A stretch of 64,000 bases of DNA from Pleurodeles waltl. Taxonomy: Eukaryota; Chordata; Amphibia; Caudata; Salamandridae. The stretch covers positions 30,098,238 through 30,162,237 of the forward strand of contig NC_090447.1 of the NCBI RefSeq assembly GCF_031143425.1. The letters are read 5' to 3'. The position numbers and the translations under genes were made by a program. Below the pieces are notes generated by a model, which was not told where the DNA came from, did not search any database, and saw nothing but the letters and a program-made list of their open reading frames with translations. This document shows positions 22,238-34,995 of the stretch, piece by piece (within the stretch, counting starts at the first letter, position 1; every line of letters starts with the position of its first letter).

Positions 22238-22901
22238 GTGTATGTGGCGCTTCGTGCATAAAAAGGTCCACGTGGTTGTTGTTGTTGAGACGGGCCCTGC
22301 GAGGTCAAGAGACTCCGGAGTATGTTGAAAAGTGTATGAGACACTTGTTTATGTTGTGGTCTTGTCGGTTTAGTAGGTTGATCGGGCGTGGTCAACAAGT
22401 CGGTACGTGTGTTAAGGGAGTGAAAGAAACTTCGACTTCGGGCTTTGACAAAATTCTAAGTGCACTAGAATAGATCACTGACAAGTTGAGAGCAGAGTCT
22501 GCGGGTCAGATTTGCTTGCGAACGTGGGGACCGAGAAAGATGGAATAACTGCAGAGGCTAGTGAAAAATCCCTAAGGTCCTGAAGCGATTGTGTTACCCC
22601 TCCTGTAGTAAACCGACAGATCTGTTTTATTATTTTTTTTGGTAGCTCGCGATACATGCAAGAAGTTGTTACGAGAGGAGCTGAGTGAAGGAGGACTAGC
22701 CGCGAGGCTTTGTCAGCCGCAATGTGTGTGAGTGTGACGTCACTAGGAGACGCGCTGGGATAGGTTGGTTGTAGAGAAGGGTCGCGCACGGATTGGACGC
22801 AGTCCGTGGGGCTCGATTGGAAGGGGAAAGGCAAGCGAAGAGTATTCCGGGAATTAAAGTCACCTATTGATTACAAACTTTGTGAAGTAAAAGACGAGAA
22901 A

Positions 22902-25900
22902 ATGAAATTTTTTAAAGCATTAAGGAGTGCGATGAAGGGGGAGTCTTACATTAAAGCGAGCGTAGGAGAGGAAACGCCGCCCGAAGGCACACCAGCTTAC
23001 ATTGTAATGGAGGAAAAGGGGGTAGCTCCGTGTCTTTGGCTAAAGCAATGGCACAAGCTGACAGAGAAACATGGGAGCGTAGCGTTCCCGATCCATGGGA
23101 CATTCAATATAAGGATCCTAGAGAATTTGAGATTCGCGATGTACGACATGAAGGTACCTCCAAGGCCAGCACAGTTTGAGGCTCTGGCAATTTGGGAACT
23201 AATGGCTAGACAGCAGCAGCAAAATAAGTTCGAGACTAGGATAAGGAAGGTAGAAAAGACACTAGCGGACGCTAGGTGGGATAATGCACAGAAGGTGTGG
23301 AGGTCAGATGTATTGCAGGGGATAAAATTGTTTCCCGCAATTACTAAGGAAGAAGAGGAGACAGGTAAGAAAGCTACCTGTAAGGCAAACAGGAGGTGTT
23401 CCAAGGATAGAGAGGACGAGGAAAAGTTGAGAAGAGAAGAGGAGTTAGAGGATGAGGAGTTAATCATGCAATTGCTGAACGACCGTCCACCACCTTATGC
23501 AGAGAGTGGACAAGGTCCAAGTACCAGTTCTGCCCCTCCGGCACCGGTACAGAACAGTGAAACTCAGAGTTCAGGAGAATCATCGGGATCTAAGGACCCG
23601 AGTTTACTGTTCACCCCGCAGATACCGCAGGTTAGGAGAATATATCCAGATGTGCCCATGTTGAAACCAGCAGAAAATTATCAGCCGCAGGTCCCAAGGT
23701 ACTACAGCAGTGACAACAGTACGGGAATGATTCTAGATCCAACCGTAATGGGAGGACAGAATGGTCACAACCCAACACTGGCACAAGCTGAATCAACCCA
23801 GTTTTTGATGCCTCAAAAACAGATGCAGGGGGGAACCGCACATGCTCAGATGACGGGGAGTCAGATGGGCATGCCGGCAATGATGACCCATAGTGTGGGA
23901 ATGAACATGTCTCAGAACATGGGGAATGGACAGAACGCGGATGCGATATCCCTACCCATTACTGTAGGTCCACCGGTACCTTTGTACATTCAGCCTAACA
24001 CAGGTATGAGCAGTCAAAGCTCAATGGTGCAGAGCGGGATGGAAAGGAGGTGCATTCAAAACACTCCAGAGACAACTCCGATAGCGGCCCTGCCAAATGG
24101 ATCTGGGTCCTTGATGGAGTTTAGTCCCATATGTGCTCAATCAACACTGGTGAGGTCGAGTCCCCCACTGATGATACCGCTATCATCGAACACTGAAAAG
24201 TTGCCGCAACCATCAATGGCAGTCGATGTGAACGCTACACTGATGGGGTTGAATGCGCAACAGCTGACACAGTGGTTCAACAGTCTGAATTCCACACAAA
24301 GCTCAGCCAGTGGGAAGGGAGAAGATTATCTGAATAGGGTCAGGTTGAACATGGAAGCACAAGAATTGGTGGAAGGGACTATGGGTGTGAATAGGTTAGA
24401 GTCCTACTCGGAAGAAGAGCTGAGGTATCTATGTCCCAGGATTACGAGAGAAGTGAACAAGGTACATAGAAGCTTGCAAGAAATAGCTGACAAAAACGGG
24501 GTTGACATAGACAAGACAAAACATTTGAGCAGGAGCTACAGGTTGGATTTCGGGACCACAGATTTTGAACACATGAGGTCAGCAGGCATGAAGGCGCACC
24601 TTAGAGAATTGTTGCAGAGTGCACAAGTGTGGAGGTGCTTAGACAAATGGGAAAGCAGATGGGTAAAGAGAAAGGAAAAGAGGAAAGACAGTGTCCCAGA
24701 GCTAAACGAGAAAAGACCACAGAGTAGTGATGCAGTAACCATCTTACCAATGAGGGAGACAGCAGGGGGAAAATTAATACATGTACCATGGCATAGAAGC
24801 GACATTCAGTCTTTTACGGATGATTTTCCCAAACTGAGATAGAAACCGATTGAATGGTATCAACAGACTGACAGGTTTGTGAAGCTTGCAAAATGTCTCT
24901 GGGAAGACCCGAACACTCTCTTTGAGATTGTGGTTCCGGCAGATTTGTGGGAGGATTGCAAAAGAGCTGTAGGTTGGCCGACAAGTGAACCAGAGAGAGA
25001 CAGGGATACGGGTGCACCATCACCTATGGTGATGAGCCTGTACTATAAGGTGATTGAGCATTTGAAGACGAAGGTTGCCGCGAAAAATGTGGATTGGCAG
25101 AAGATCGATCGAACTGCCCAAGAGGCTAAAGAGTCGATTCATAGTTACTATGAGAGGTTGTTGAAGGCGTTCAAGAACTACAGTGGCACGGAAACAATAG
25201 AGGCGAAGGACATGCTTCATTTTGTGTTTAGATTTGTGGAAGGGCTGAGACCAGAGATAAGTCAGATGATAAAGTCGCATTTGATTTGTTGGCAGTCGAA
25301 ACCTATTGATGAGGTGTTGAATTATGCGAAATACTGTAGCGACGAAATTGAAGTGAAACAGAAAAAGTTGAAGGAGAAAGTGATGATGATGCAGCTTAAA
25401 GCAGCTCAGACAGGTCTGCAAGGTTTGCAAGGGTTGCAAGGGTTCCAACAGCAGGTACCGCAACAGCAGCCGCAGTTGCAGGGAAATATGATGTTTCAGC
25501 CACAGGCGAGAGGCAGAGGCAGAGGAGGTTTTGTGAATAATGGTCCGGATTTGAACACTGTTGTGACTCCGAATGGTGTGCAGGCATTGAAAAAGGTGAT
25601 GCCATGTCATGTGTGCGGAATCGTCGGACATTGGAAACGCGAGTGCCCGATGGTGGTGCAGGAAGGTGCAGGTGTTGGTCAGCAAAACAATGATGTCAAT
25701 GCATTTCAGACAATGAGGGGACCGAAAATGAGAGGTCCAAACCCAAATTTTCAGACCATAAATCAGCTGCAGGGATTACAACCTATGCAGCCGCAGCAGA
25801 TGCAGATGCCCCGTATGCAGATGACGCAAATGCAGCCAATGCAACAGCAGTTTCCTATGGTACCTAATCAGCAAATGCAAATACCTTTGGCACCAATGAG

Positions 25901-28900
25901 TCAGCAGCAAGTGATGGTTCCTCCACAGGTCTCGGGTCAGGTAATGAATACAAATGCCACCGTACAACAGTTCCCATTACACAGTGAGAGTGGAATAAAC
26001 AATGTATGGGAGAGTGAAAGTTCAGGAGAGGAAGGAGATTGTGTGCTTGCAGCATCCTTGGAAGTTGATCAAAAGGGTCCGTACGTGGAGGGAAGAGTAA
26101 TGGGTTATCGTGTCTCATTCTTGGTTGACACAGGAGCCACACGTTCAACTGTTAAGAGCATTGAAGTACCAAATTTGCCACTCTCAGGGAGAACAGTTCA
26201 AGTGGTGGGAGTAGCAAACAGGCACCTGACAAACCCAATTACAGATCCGGTACCAGTCAGCATTGGTAACTATCAAGGGTTACATAAATTTGTGGTATGT
26301 GACTCAAGCCCGATAGCACTGTTAGGGAGAGACCTATTGTGCAAATTGGGTTGTTCGATTATGTGTTCGAACGAGGGAATTAAAATTCAGACGAGCAGTG
26401 ATGGGGAAGAAGAGGACAGTGCAGAGGGGGATGAGATGGAAACTGTCGATGAAGAGTATCCTCTGATTTGTCTCTTCCCGATGATAACTGAAGAAGATAT
26501 TCCAGCTGAATTACGGGAAACAGTCGGAAAGGAAGTGTGGGATATGACAGGGAAAGAGGTGGGATTGATGAAAGGAGTGGAACCAGTGAAAGTGACTGTA
26601 AAGCCCAATGCAACCTTTCCCCAGACCCCACAATACCACATGGCACAAGACACCCTTATGAAAGTTGCCCAACTCATTGACGAATTTGTAAAACAGGGAG
26701 TACTGAAAGAAGTGTTAAGCAGTCCATGTAATTCACCAATAATGGGACTAATAAAGCTGAGTGGAAAGGTCCGAATTGTACAGGACTTGAGGAAAATAAA
26801 TGACATCATAGTCAAATGCTGCCCTGTCGTACCAAATCCAGCTGTGATAATGTTTCAGCTCCCTTGCGATGCTGAGTGGTTCTCAGTCATCGACTTGTCA
26901 CAAGCATTCTTTTCGGTGCCTCTTCATGAGGACAGCCAATTTCTCTTTTGTTTCAAATTCTTAGACAGAGTGTACAGTTGGTGTCGAATTCCTCAAGGGT
27001 TTTCTGAATCACCGTCAATATTCAATCAGATTCTAAAGAAAGACTTGGAAGCATTAGAATTGCCATTCGAGTCAACCCTAGTACAGTACATCGATGACTT
27101 ACTGATTGCATCAAAGACAGAAAGTGGCTGCACAGCCGATACCATTGCTCTGTTGAACCATTTGGGAAGGAATGGACACAAGGTGTCTCCTTCCAAATTG
27201 CAGTTCTGTCAGAAGAAAGTGAAATACTTGGGTCACCAGATAGAGAAAGGGTCAAGGAGAATAATGAAGGAAAGGATAACGAGTGTACTTCAAATGAGTC
27301 CACCAAAGACAAGGAGGGAGGTGAGGACGTTTTTGGGAATGGTAAGCTACTGTCGTCAGTGGATTCCCAACTTCTCAACTCTAGCAAAGCCTTTACTGAA
27401 GCTGACCCAGAAGGATGCCTTGGATCAAATTGAGCTGAAAGGAGATGAGATGGATGCCTTTATTGAATTGAAAGAATGCATGTGCAGGGCTCCAGCTTTA
27501 GGTATGCCTGATTACACAAAGCCTTTCATATTGTTTTGTCATGAACGTGATGCATGTTCTTTGTCTGTCTTGACTCAAGCCCATGGTGGCATAAACAGAC
27601 CAGTAGCGTATTTTTCAGCTACCTTGGATCCGGTCGCAGCAGCACTTCCAGGGTGTTTGCACGCCGTAGCAGCAGTTGGTATCAGCCTCACTGAGAGTGA
27701 AGGAATAGTGATGGGACACCCAGTAACAGTCATGGTCCCTCACTCAGTTGAGATACTTTTGACCCGCTCCCGAACGCAACACATGACTGGAGCAAGACTC
27801 ACAAGGTATGAAACGATAATTCTGGGCTCACCGAATGTGGAGCTGAAAAGGTGCACTACGCTGAATCCAGCAACCTTGCTTCCCGGTGAAAATGCTGAAG
27901 TTGAGGACGCTGAGGACGTCGAGCATGACTGCCTTCAGGTGACTGAATTTTGCACAAAACCTCGACCTGACATTAAGGATACTAAGCTTGATGAAAATGA
28001 CCAAATTGTTTTCGTTGATGGTTCATGTCTAAGAAATGGGATGGGGATTTTGAAAGCAGGATATGCTGTATGTACTGTAACAGGTGTCTTGGAAGCGTCC
28101 TGGCTTCAAGGAGTCTATTCTGCACAAGTAGCAGAACTTGTAGCCCTCACAAGAGCATGTCAACTGTCTGCATTGATGAAAGTCACCATTTACACTGATA
28201 GTCAGTACGGGTTTGGAATTGTGCACGACTTTGGGCAACTATGGTCACAGAGAGGTTTCCTGACTTCTTCAGGATCCCCAGTGAAAAACGGGGAGAGAAT
28301 AAGGGAATTGTTACACGCCATTCAAATGCCAGCCGAAGTTGCAGTGGTAAAGTGTAGTGCTCATACAAAAGGACAGGACTATGTCTCTCTGGGAAATGCA
28401 TATGCAGATCAAGTCGCAAGATTTTGTGCCTTGAACTGTATATTACTCAGGGATGAATGGAATTCAATAAGTGAACCAGAACTCGAACCAGCTGAAGCAT
28501 TTGCCTTGAAGGTCGTAGATACAATAGATGAACTAAAAGCATTACAGAATAACGTCAGGGAGGATGAAAGAGATTCCTGGATTAAATCACAATGTATAAA
28601 GAGACCAGATGAGTTATGGGTTTCAAATGAGGGAAAATTTGTTTTGCCAAATAGTCTCTTATCGCAGCTAGCGCGGTTCTATCATGGGCAGGCTCACCTA
28701 GGGAGAGATGCCATGATAAGATTGTTCAAAACGGATTGGTTTAACCCCAGATTTCGTCAAGCTGCAGAAGCAGTTTGCCATCGATGTGTCATTTGCCAGC
28801 AGATGAACCCAGGAAAGGGAACAGTTGTGAACGCGAGCCACATTGGCAGAGCCAGTGGCCCGTTTAGTAGAATGCAGATGGACTTCATTGAGATGCCTGT

Positions 28901-30474
28901 GCATGGAGGTTTGAAGTATGTGTTGGTGATTGTGTGCATTTTTAGTCACTGGATTGAAGCATACCCCACACGTAGAAATGACAGCCTTACAGTTGCAAAA
29001 CTATTGTTGAGGGAGTTAATACCACGTTTCGGATTCCCGATCGCTTTAGAATCAGATAGGGGAAGTCACTTCAATAACGAGGTGATAAAGTTACTTTGCG
29101 CAGCGCTGAACATTGAGCAAAAACTGCATTGTAGCTATCGCCCTAAAGCCTCAGGACTGGTGGAGCAAATGAATGGTACACTGAAATCAAGAATGGCGAA
29201 AATATGTGCATCGACAAATTTGAAATGGCCTGACGCATTGCCCTTGGTGCTAATGTCAATGAGAAACACCCCTGATAGAAAGACTGGATTGTCTCCGCAC
29301 GAAATTCTCATGGGCAGGGCCATGAGACTTCCTGCAGTTCCCGCAAACGCGCTTTTGAATATTACAGATGATATGGTGTTAGACTACTGCAAGGGTCTGG
29401 CTGACGTGGTTCGCTCTTTCTCTCACCAGGTGGAAGCAACCACCTTGCCACCGATCCAAGGTCCAGGACACACACTGAAAGCAGGTGACTGGGTCGTGGT
29501 AAAGAAGCACGTGAGAAAGTCGTGTCTGGAACCCCGTTGGAAAGGCCCTTTCCAAGTGATCCTGACGACCACTACCGCTGTGAAGTGTGCGGGAGTTCCC
29601 AACTGGATTCACGCCAGTCACACAAAGAAAGTGTTGTGTCCCACAGATGAGGAAGTTGAAGCGCTGAAACTGCCAGTGCCTGATAAAACAGTGCTGAGCG
29701 CTGAGACAGAGCAAAACCGAACTGAAAGCGAACAGGCAGAAACAGGAGAGAGAGAAATATTCTCTGAGGACGAAGCAACAGACTCACTTGGGGAAGGCCA
29801 AGGAGAAACCTCAGACAGCGACGAAGCAGCTGAAGGTGACAAAGAGCCTGAAGCAGCTGAGGGTAGCAAAGAGCCTGAAGCAGCTGAAGGTGATAAAGAG
29901 CCTGAAGCAGCTGAAAGTGATAAAGAGTCTGAAGAAAGTAACGGTGACGAAGGGCTCGAAAGAGGTGAAAAGGCAGGAGAGCCTGATCAGAGGAGGGCTT
30001 TCCCAGAAGCAGACGATAGAGAAAAAGGAAAGGAGAACGTGATTGATTCCCCAGAAGGAGGGGACAAGGCAGAACAGAACGAAACAGTTCAAGCTTCCAC
30101 AGAAAAGATCGCAGGTCCATCAAATGGACACGGTGCAAAGAGGAGACTAAGTATATCACCAATAAATCTAAGAACTAGAGAAAAGTTGAATGACGAAAGG
30201 CCAAAAGTGAAAGAGAAAAGAAAGGAAGTGTCTGTCGTGGTACCAACCTCAAGTGAAGAAAAAGACTTGGCCAAAGAGGAAAGTACCAGCGAGGCAGAAT
30301 CAAAGAGAGGCAAAATTGAAAAGGAAAAGAATACCAAACAGGAGATATTCCGGTCCAGAATGGGCATATGTAGTCAATGACGATTGGACTGACGAATTTG
30401 TATCTCTTAGCCTCGAGAACGAAGAAGAAGAGATACCAATAGAAAAGAAAAGTTTTATGGACTCTGTCGATTGA
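22902..30474 (+). pseudogene. gag-pol: gag-pro-pol, single frame, one stop and one frameshift (copy 2)
   Basis: Same domain order as copy 1. The ATG is at 22902. A TAG at 24840-24842 (codon 647) cuts gag at the start of capsid. The frame is then open without a break from there through capsid, CCHC knuckle, protease, RT, RNase H and integrase. A 2-bp deletion in the agagag run at about 30303-30310 shifts the frame in the post-integrase tail and ends it at 30380, about 30 codons before the copy 1 stop position (30474). Around fifteen amino-acid differences from copy 1 are scattered along the frame. One lies next to the integrase catalytic glutamate region (K for E in the YRP-ASG motif). Confidence 0.92.
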
Positions 30475-30727
30475 AAAGGGTAATAAATGATATTGCTTGC
30501 TACAATCTAACGTGATACAACCAGCTGAGACATTGCTAAACCGGATAAGACACTTGCTGAACTGATAAAAGACTGAGTTATTGCTGAATTGAGACAAATG
30601 CTGCTAACCGATAAGTGACAGGCCTCTTGAAGAAAACTGTGTGAACATTGCGCTTGTTCAGCTTTGTAACTGAATTGCTAAATAGTTTCTTTATAGGTGC
30701 TTCTAGCTCTCTGATTCTATACAGATC
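30475..30727 (+). other. pol-env spacer (copy 2)
   Basis: Counterpart of 18305-18557 with the same degenerate repeats and the same acceptor-like ctatacag before the env ATG. It differs by a single base that I noticed (gcttg for gctcg). Confidence 0.5.
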
Positions 30728-32363
30728 ATGACGCAAAATAGTAGAAAGAAATATTGTAAATATGTGTGTATAGGCTTGGTAATTGCATGTGTACTAATAA
30801 TAATGGCAATAGTGCTTGGAATGCATGGAAAGGGTGAGAATGAGAAAATTGATGCTTCTACTCTTGCTCCTGTTACTGTCACTGAACTAACCGCATTGAA
30901 AAGACTAGAATTAGATGAGAGACACTTGCATGATAAGAAAGAACTTTCGTATAATGTTTTCTATCGCTTACTGACAGAATATGTTGAGACTATGGATGCG
31001 AAAGATTGTTATGTGTGTACACAGATACCGACATCAGTAAAGGAAGGGGTGACTTATCACCACATGCCTCTTACATACGGGATTACATGTAGTATAGTAA
31101 TATTTAGGTTTTATGGTCAAACTAACATACAGTATTTTTACTCGAATTATGATGTTACCTTTGCATATGTTCCTATAATAGCGCAGCTAAGCCAGATTGC
31201 TAAAGATTGGGATGCTAAAATAATGAGGGAATTTTTCGAGCCAATGCAACCTTTTGAAACGGCTCACGCTCATAGGGAAAACCTTACCTGCTCGCTCTCT
31301 GCAGTAGAAATAAGCTTTTTAGATCGCACAGATGATAGAAGGGCACATATGAATGCGAAATTAGAAAAAGAGCTACATAAGAGGACTTCAGTAGATAATT
31401 ATGCTTTTGCCGCAATAAAAACACAAGGGAGAATAGCTTTAGATGCTTGGCATGTAGGGAAATTTTGTATATATCGAGGTGAATCTTATTATGATAACAT
31501 TTTTGTAGGAGCGAGTGAGTGAGTGTAAACATACGTTTATCTTTAAGGCCAAATGGACATTCATGATGAACGGACTTGACCCTGTCATTCCAGGTGTATA
31601 TTACATTTGTGGGTATAATGCCTATTATCGTCTTCCAAAGGGATGGTGGGGGAGATGTTATTTGGGTATAGTGTTCCCAAAGGTTTATCAACTGGATGAC
31701 CTATTGATGATTCCAAAGACATCTGGATCCCATCGTATCCAGAAAAGAGAGACCGCAGCTGCTGTGGTAGGAGATATATTTGGAGCCATGATTCCTTCGT
31801 TGGGAGTTGTGCTGAATTCCATCAAAATAAGAAAGTTGTCTACTATAGTGGAGAACATGTTGACAAAGTTTTCAGGTGCTATAATCCTGATAGATGCTGA
31901 ACTTGCAGCGGAAAGAGCTATGACTCTTCAAAACAGGCTTGCCTTAGACATTCTTTTAGCAAAGGATGGCGGCGTTTGCAAAATGCTTGGTGCGCGCCAC
32001 TGTTGCACGTATATTCCCGACAACAGTGTGAAAATTAAAACTATGCTTGCTAATCTAACAAAAGAGAGTACAGATTTGAAGGAACTGAAAGAACCAGGAG
32101 TGTGGGAGAAGGTTGGAAAAGGACTTGCTTCAGTGGGAAATTGGATTGGGGGAATTTGGAATGGAATATTACTAAAAATAATACAGGGAATATTAATAGT
32201 ACTAATTTGCATATTTGGAATTTGGGGAATAAAAAGGGGAATAATAATGATTATGGAAAGAATTAAAAGAAGGAAGGAAGAGAAAATGATGAAAAGAATG
32301 GCAGAAGAATACAAAGCGAAAACTAGGGGAACTAAAAGGAAAAGAGAACTGACAGAATTTTAA
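30728..32363 (+). pseudogene. env: Retroviral envelope, frameshifted (copy 2)
   Basis: Counterpart of the open env of copy 1. A 4-bp duplication (gagt) in the run at 31513-31524 shifts the frame, which then stops at 31522 after 264 codons. This cuts the surface subunit before the cleavage site. The rest, including CX7CC and the membrane span, stays open in another frame from about 31515 to 32363. About five replacements relative to copy 1 are visible. The break is private to this copy. Confidence 0.92.
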
Positions 32364-32394
32364 TGGAATAAAATTTGTGGGAATAGTTTTGTGT

Positions 32395-32422
32395 GATGAC
32401 AAGTAGTCATCAGAGGAGGGAT
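32395..32422 (+). promoter_or_regulatory. Hairpin and polypurine tract (copy 2)
   Basis: Same hairpin plus agaggaggg run as in copy 1, immediately before LTR3. Confidence 0.75.
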
Positions 32423-33989
32423 TGATGAAGCTGAAATGAAGGTTTTACATTTATTAGTGCTTAAACGTAGTGCTGCAATAATCATGTGTGACTTTAACCG
32501 AACTAATAAAGATTGTACGGGGACAAAATGTGCCCTCAGAGTAGTTTGCCAACATTTATAAGCGTGCTTTATATAATGTGATGTATTAGAATTGCACTAA
32601 TCCGACATAATCGTAAACGTGTGCTATGATTTGCTTGTTTGAAATGTTTTAGCTTAGCATTACTTTAGTGCAGGCTTCGGCCTAGTTGCCTGGTCTCACG
32701 ATTTAGATGCTCGTATTTTTCCAATGTGCTATTAAACGTGTATTTCTGCTTGAAGCTGTACTTTTCCACTGAGATCGTTCACATGCTTATCTTAAGGTTT
32801 CGTGCCAGCCTGGCATTTTTCTCTTTGCTCCAAGGTCAATCTGCAGGTGCGGACAATGGAAGCTCTGAAAATGAGTTAATTGGTATAAAATGTTGCAACT
32901 TGCGTACCCGTCTCCAAGGATAATGTATGCTTAAGTAAAAGCTTGAGAACTGTTGTTTTTGATTGGACAATTTGAAGCTAACCTATGAACCCTCCAATGG
33001 AAGACCCTACTGGATTTGAACTGTTGTCTATTTAAAGCAGGTGCACAAGGAAGAAAACGGCCATTACCTATCGGACATTATTGCCTATCTCCTACGATGT
33101 CAATTGATGTTCGACGCCATTTTGAGAGACTTTGATGCTTTCTCTAATCGAGAGAAAGAGACTTTAAGTAATTCTCGCCCTAGAGACTTTAACTTTGATA
33201 CGTCCCTTTGCATGAAGTATTAGTCTTATCTTGCCGCCGTGAGGCAATTGCCCCGTCCACCCCTGCCCCTTTGCCCCGTCCCATGCTGATCGAGAAACGA
33301 TACCTGTGAGACGAAGACTTCCTTGAATGCTGATTGAAATTGGTAAATATGAAAGGAAATTGTACAATTGCATTGTGGTTCTTTTAGGTAACCAACTGCT
33401 GATTTTGATAAGAGCCCTAGTTAGGAGTTTTTCCAAATTAATGTTGCTAAATTGTTTTTGCATGAAGTCCCACATGCCGATGCTAATTTGAGGTTAGACG
33501 AGGATTCCATATGTCGCACGATGCAATTTGAGATCTTGGTATGCTGACTAAATGTATGCAATTAGTTCATTACAGATTATAGTTTTAGTGATTTGCATTG
33601 CTATTATCGAATGCCTTGTTATTCAAATGCTGCATAGATTGCACCTGTTTCGCCGTTATGGACAGCTATTAATGTTCATTTACGTTTATCATTTGGTGCT
33701 GAGACACATCTATATTGTGTTAGCTTTGTTAATATAGGGAAATAAATTCACTAACTTTGAATAAACTGGTGTGGTTATTCCTGACTGAAAGGTCAGGGTT
33801 CGCCGAAATGTATTCTGGATTAATTGTTAAGTGTTATGCTGATCAGGGCATTGCTTATGTTCGTTATTGATTATTGGTTTGATTAAATTGACTGATTAAA
33901 GGTGGAGAGGGTCCCACTTAGCCAAAAGATTCATCGGCCAAAAGAGCGTCCAAAGTACAGGTAAATTACTAGTACGTAACGCTCTATCA
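32423..33989 (+). repeat. LTR3 (3' LTR of copy 2)
   Basis: 1567 bp, TG...CA. Nearly identical to LTR2 over its first 600 bp. It then differs from both other LTRs at about 15 places, with a dense cluster around 33499-33570 and small insertions near 33548 and 33772. Being the most divergent LTR, it is probably the original 3' LTR, carrying the longest independent history relative to LTR1. Confidence 0.92.
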
Positions 33990-33993
33990 TCTG
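33990..33993 (+). repeat. Right target-site duplication (tctg)
   Basis: Direct repeat of 8073-8076, immediately after the terminal CA of LTR3. Confidence 0.8.
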
Positions 33994-34252
33994 CGAAGCA
34001 GGGTCTGCACCAGACCGGTGGAAAGCCCCTTCTGACACAATCAAAGGGGCTCTCAGAGCCAGGGGGTGCAGATTTCTTGGTGCTCGGGGGCAGACAGGAC
34101 TCAGTCTGGAGTCAGGCGCCCATGCAGGCGCTAGGAAGAAAATCTGGGAAGACCACCTAGTGACAGCAGTCGGTGCGGGGCAGACTGGGCTCCTGCCCCC
34201 TTTGGGGCCCCGGTGCACTAAACAGGCTGCACCACTGATAGTCACGCCCTTG
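33994..34252 (-). mobile_element. Possible hAT-like element end
   Basis: The stretch ends ccactgatagtcacgccctt plus g. Its reverse complement resembles hAT terminal repeats of the CAGGGGCGTAACTA type. The opposite end is not visible, so the left boundary given is only the provirus border. Confidence 0.3.
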
Positions 34253-34492
34253 ACTGGAGGTATCGTGGGCTCAATGAAGGCTGGGAGTCCGGCTGTGGGT
34301 TCTTCTGAGTGGGATCATGGGGGCAACAACCTCTGAAGCTTTCTCAAGAGGAGATATGTGCCACCATGAACATAGCTCCTTAAATCCGAACCATTCACAC
34401 AACCGTGCATTCTATGGTCTTCCCAAAACACGCAACGATGAAAAATATCCTCCTTGGGGAGCCATGGATTCATGTATTGATGAATGGTCTGA

Positions 34493-34995
34493 ACAACTAT
34501 GAACGTCCCTGTAAGAGGGCGAAGCAGGCTCTGTGATGTTCATGTAAGATGAGGCAGGCACCCTGATAGTTCATGTAAGAGGACGAAGCAGGCACTATGA
34601 TCGTACATATCAGATGAGGAAACAGGCGCTATCATCAATCATGTAGAATGATGAAGCAGGCACTAGGATCTTGCACATAAGAAAACGAAGCAGGCACTAT
34701 GAACGTTCATGTACGGTGACGGAGCAGGCAACTATGATTTTTCATGTACGAGGACGAAGCAGGCATTATGGTTATTCCCGTAAGGTGACGAAGCAGGCAC
34801 TGTGATTGCGCATATAAGATGAAGCAGGCACCATGACTGTTCATGTAACAGGACGAAGCAGGCATTATGATTGTTCATGGAAGAAGAAGCACCCACTATA
34901 GTTGTTTGTGTAAGGTGACGAAGCAGGCACTGTGCGTGTTCACGTAAGAGGACGAAGCGGGCGCTATGATTGTGCATGTACATTGATGAAGCAAT
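34493..34995. repeat. 34-39-bp degenerate minisatellite
   Basis: About 14 diverged units built on gttcatgtaagaggacgaag followed by caggcactatgatt. The constant core is gaagcaggcactatga; spacing varies from about 34 to 39 bp. Confidence 0.85.

Larger units (their letters stand above)
8077..33989 (+). mobile_element. Tandem endogenous retrovirus: LTR-int-LTR-int-LTR
   Basis: Two near-identical internal regions (9640-20248 and 21812-32422) share a middle LTR. Corresponding positions are offset by 12172 bp until a 2-bp deletion and a 4-bp insertion in copy 2 bring the offset to 12174. A single LTR-int-LTR unit is about 13.7 kb, large for a retrovirus. Pol has the gammaretrovirus-type order protease, RT, connection, RNase H, integrase with a GPY/F-type end. 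Env has gamma-like SU and TM features. Only the outermost ends carry a target duplication, so the block behaves as one insertion. I place it among class I (gamma/epsilon-like) ERVs; the exact genus needs a phylogeny. Confidence 0.93.

Noticed and set aside
8077..33989. Two independent insertions side by side
   Set aside because: No target duplication or host base separates the units, and they share one LTR.
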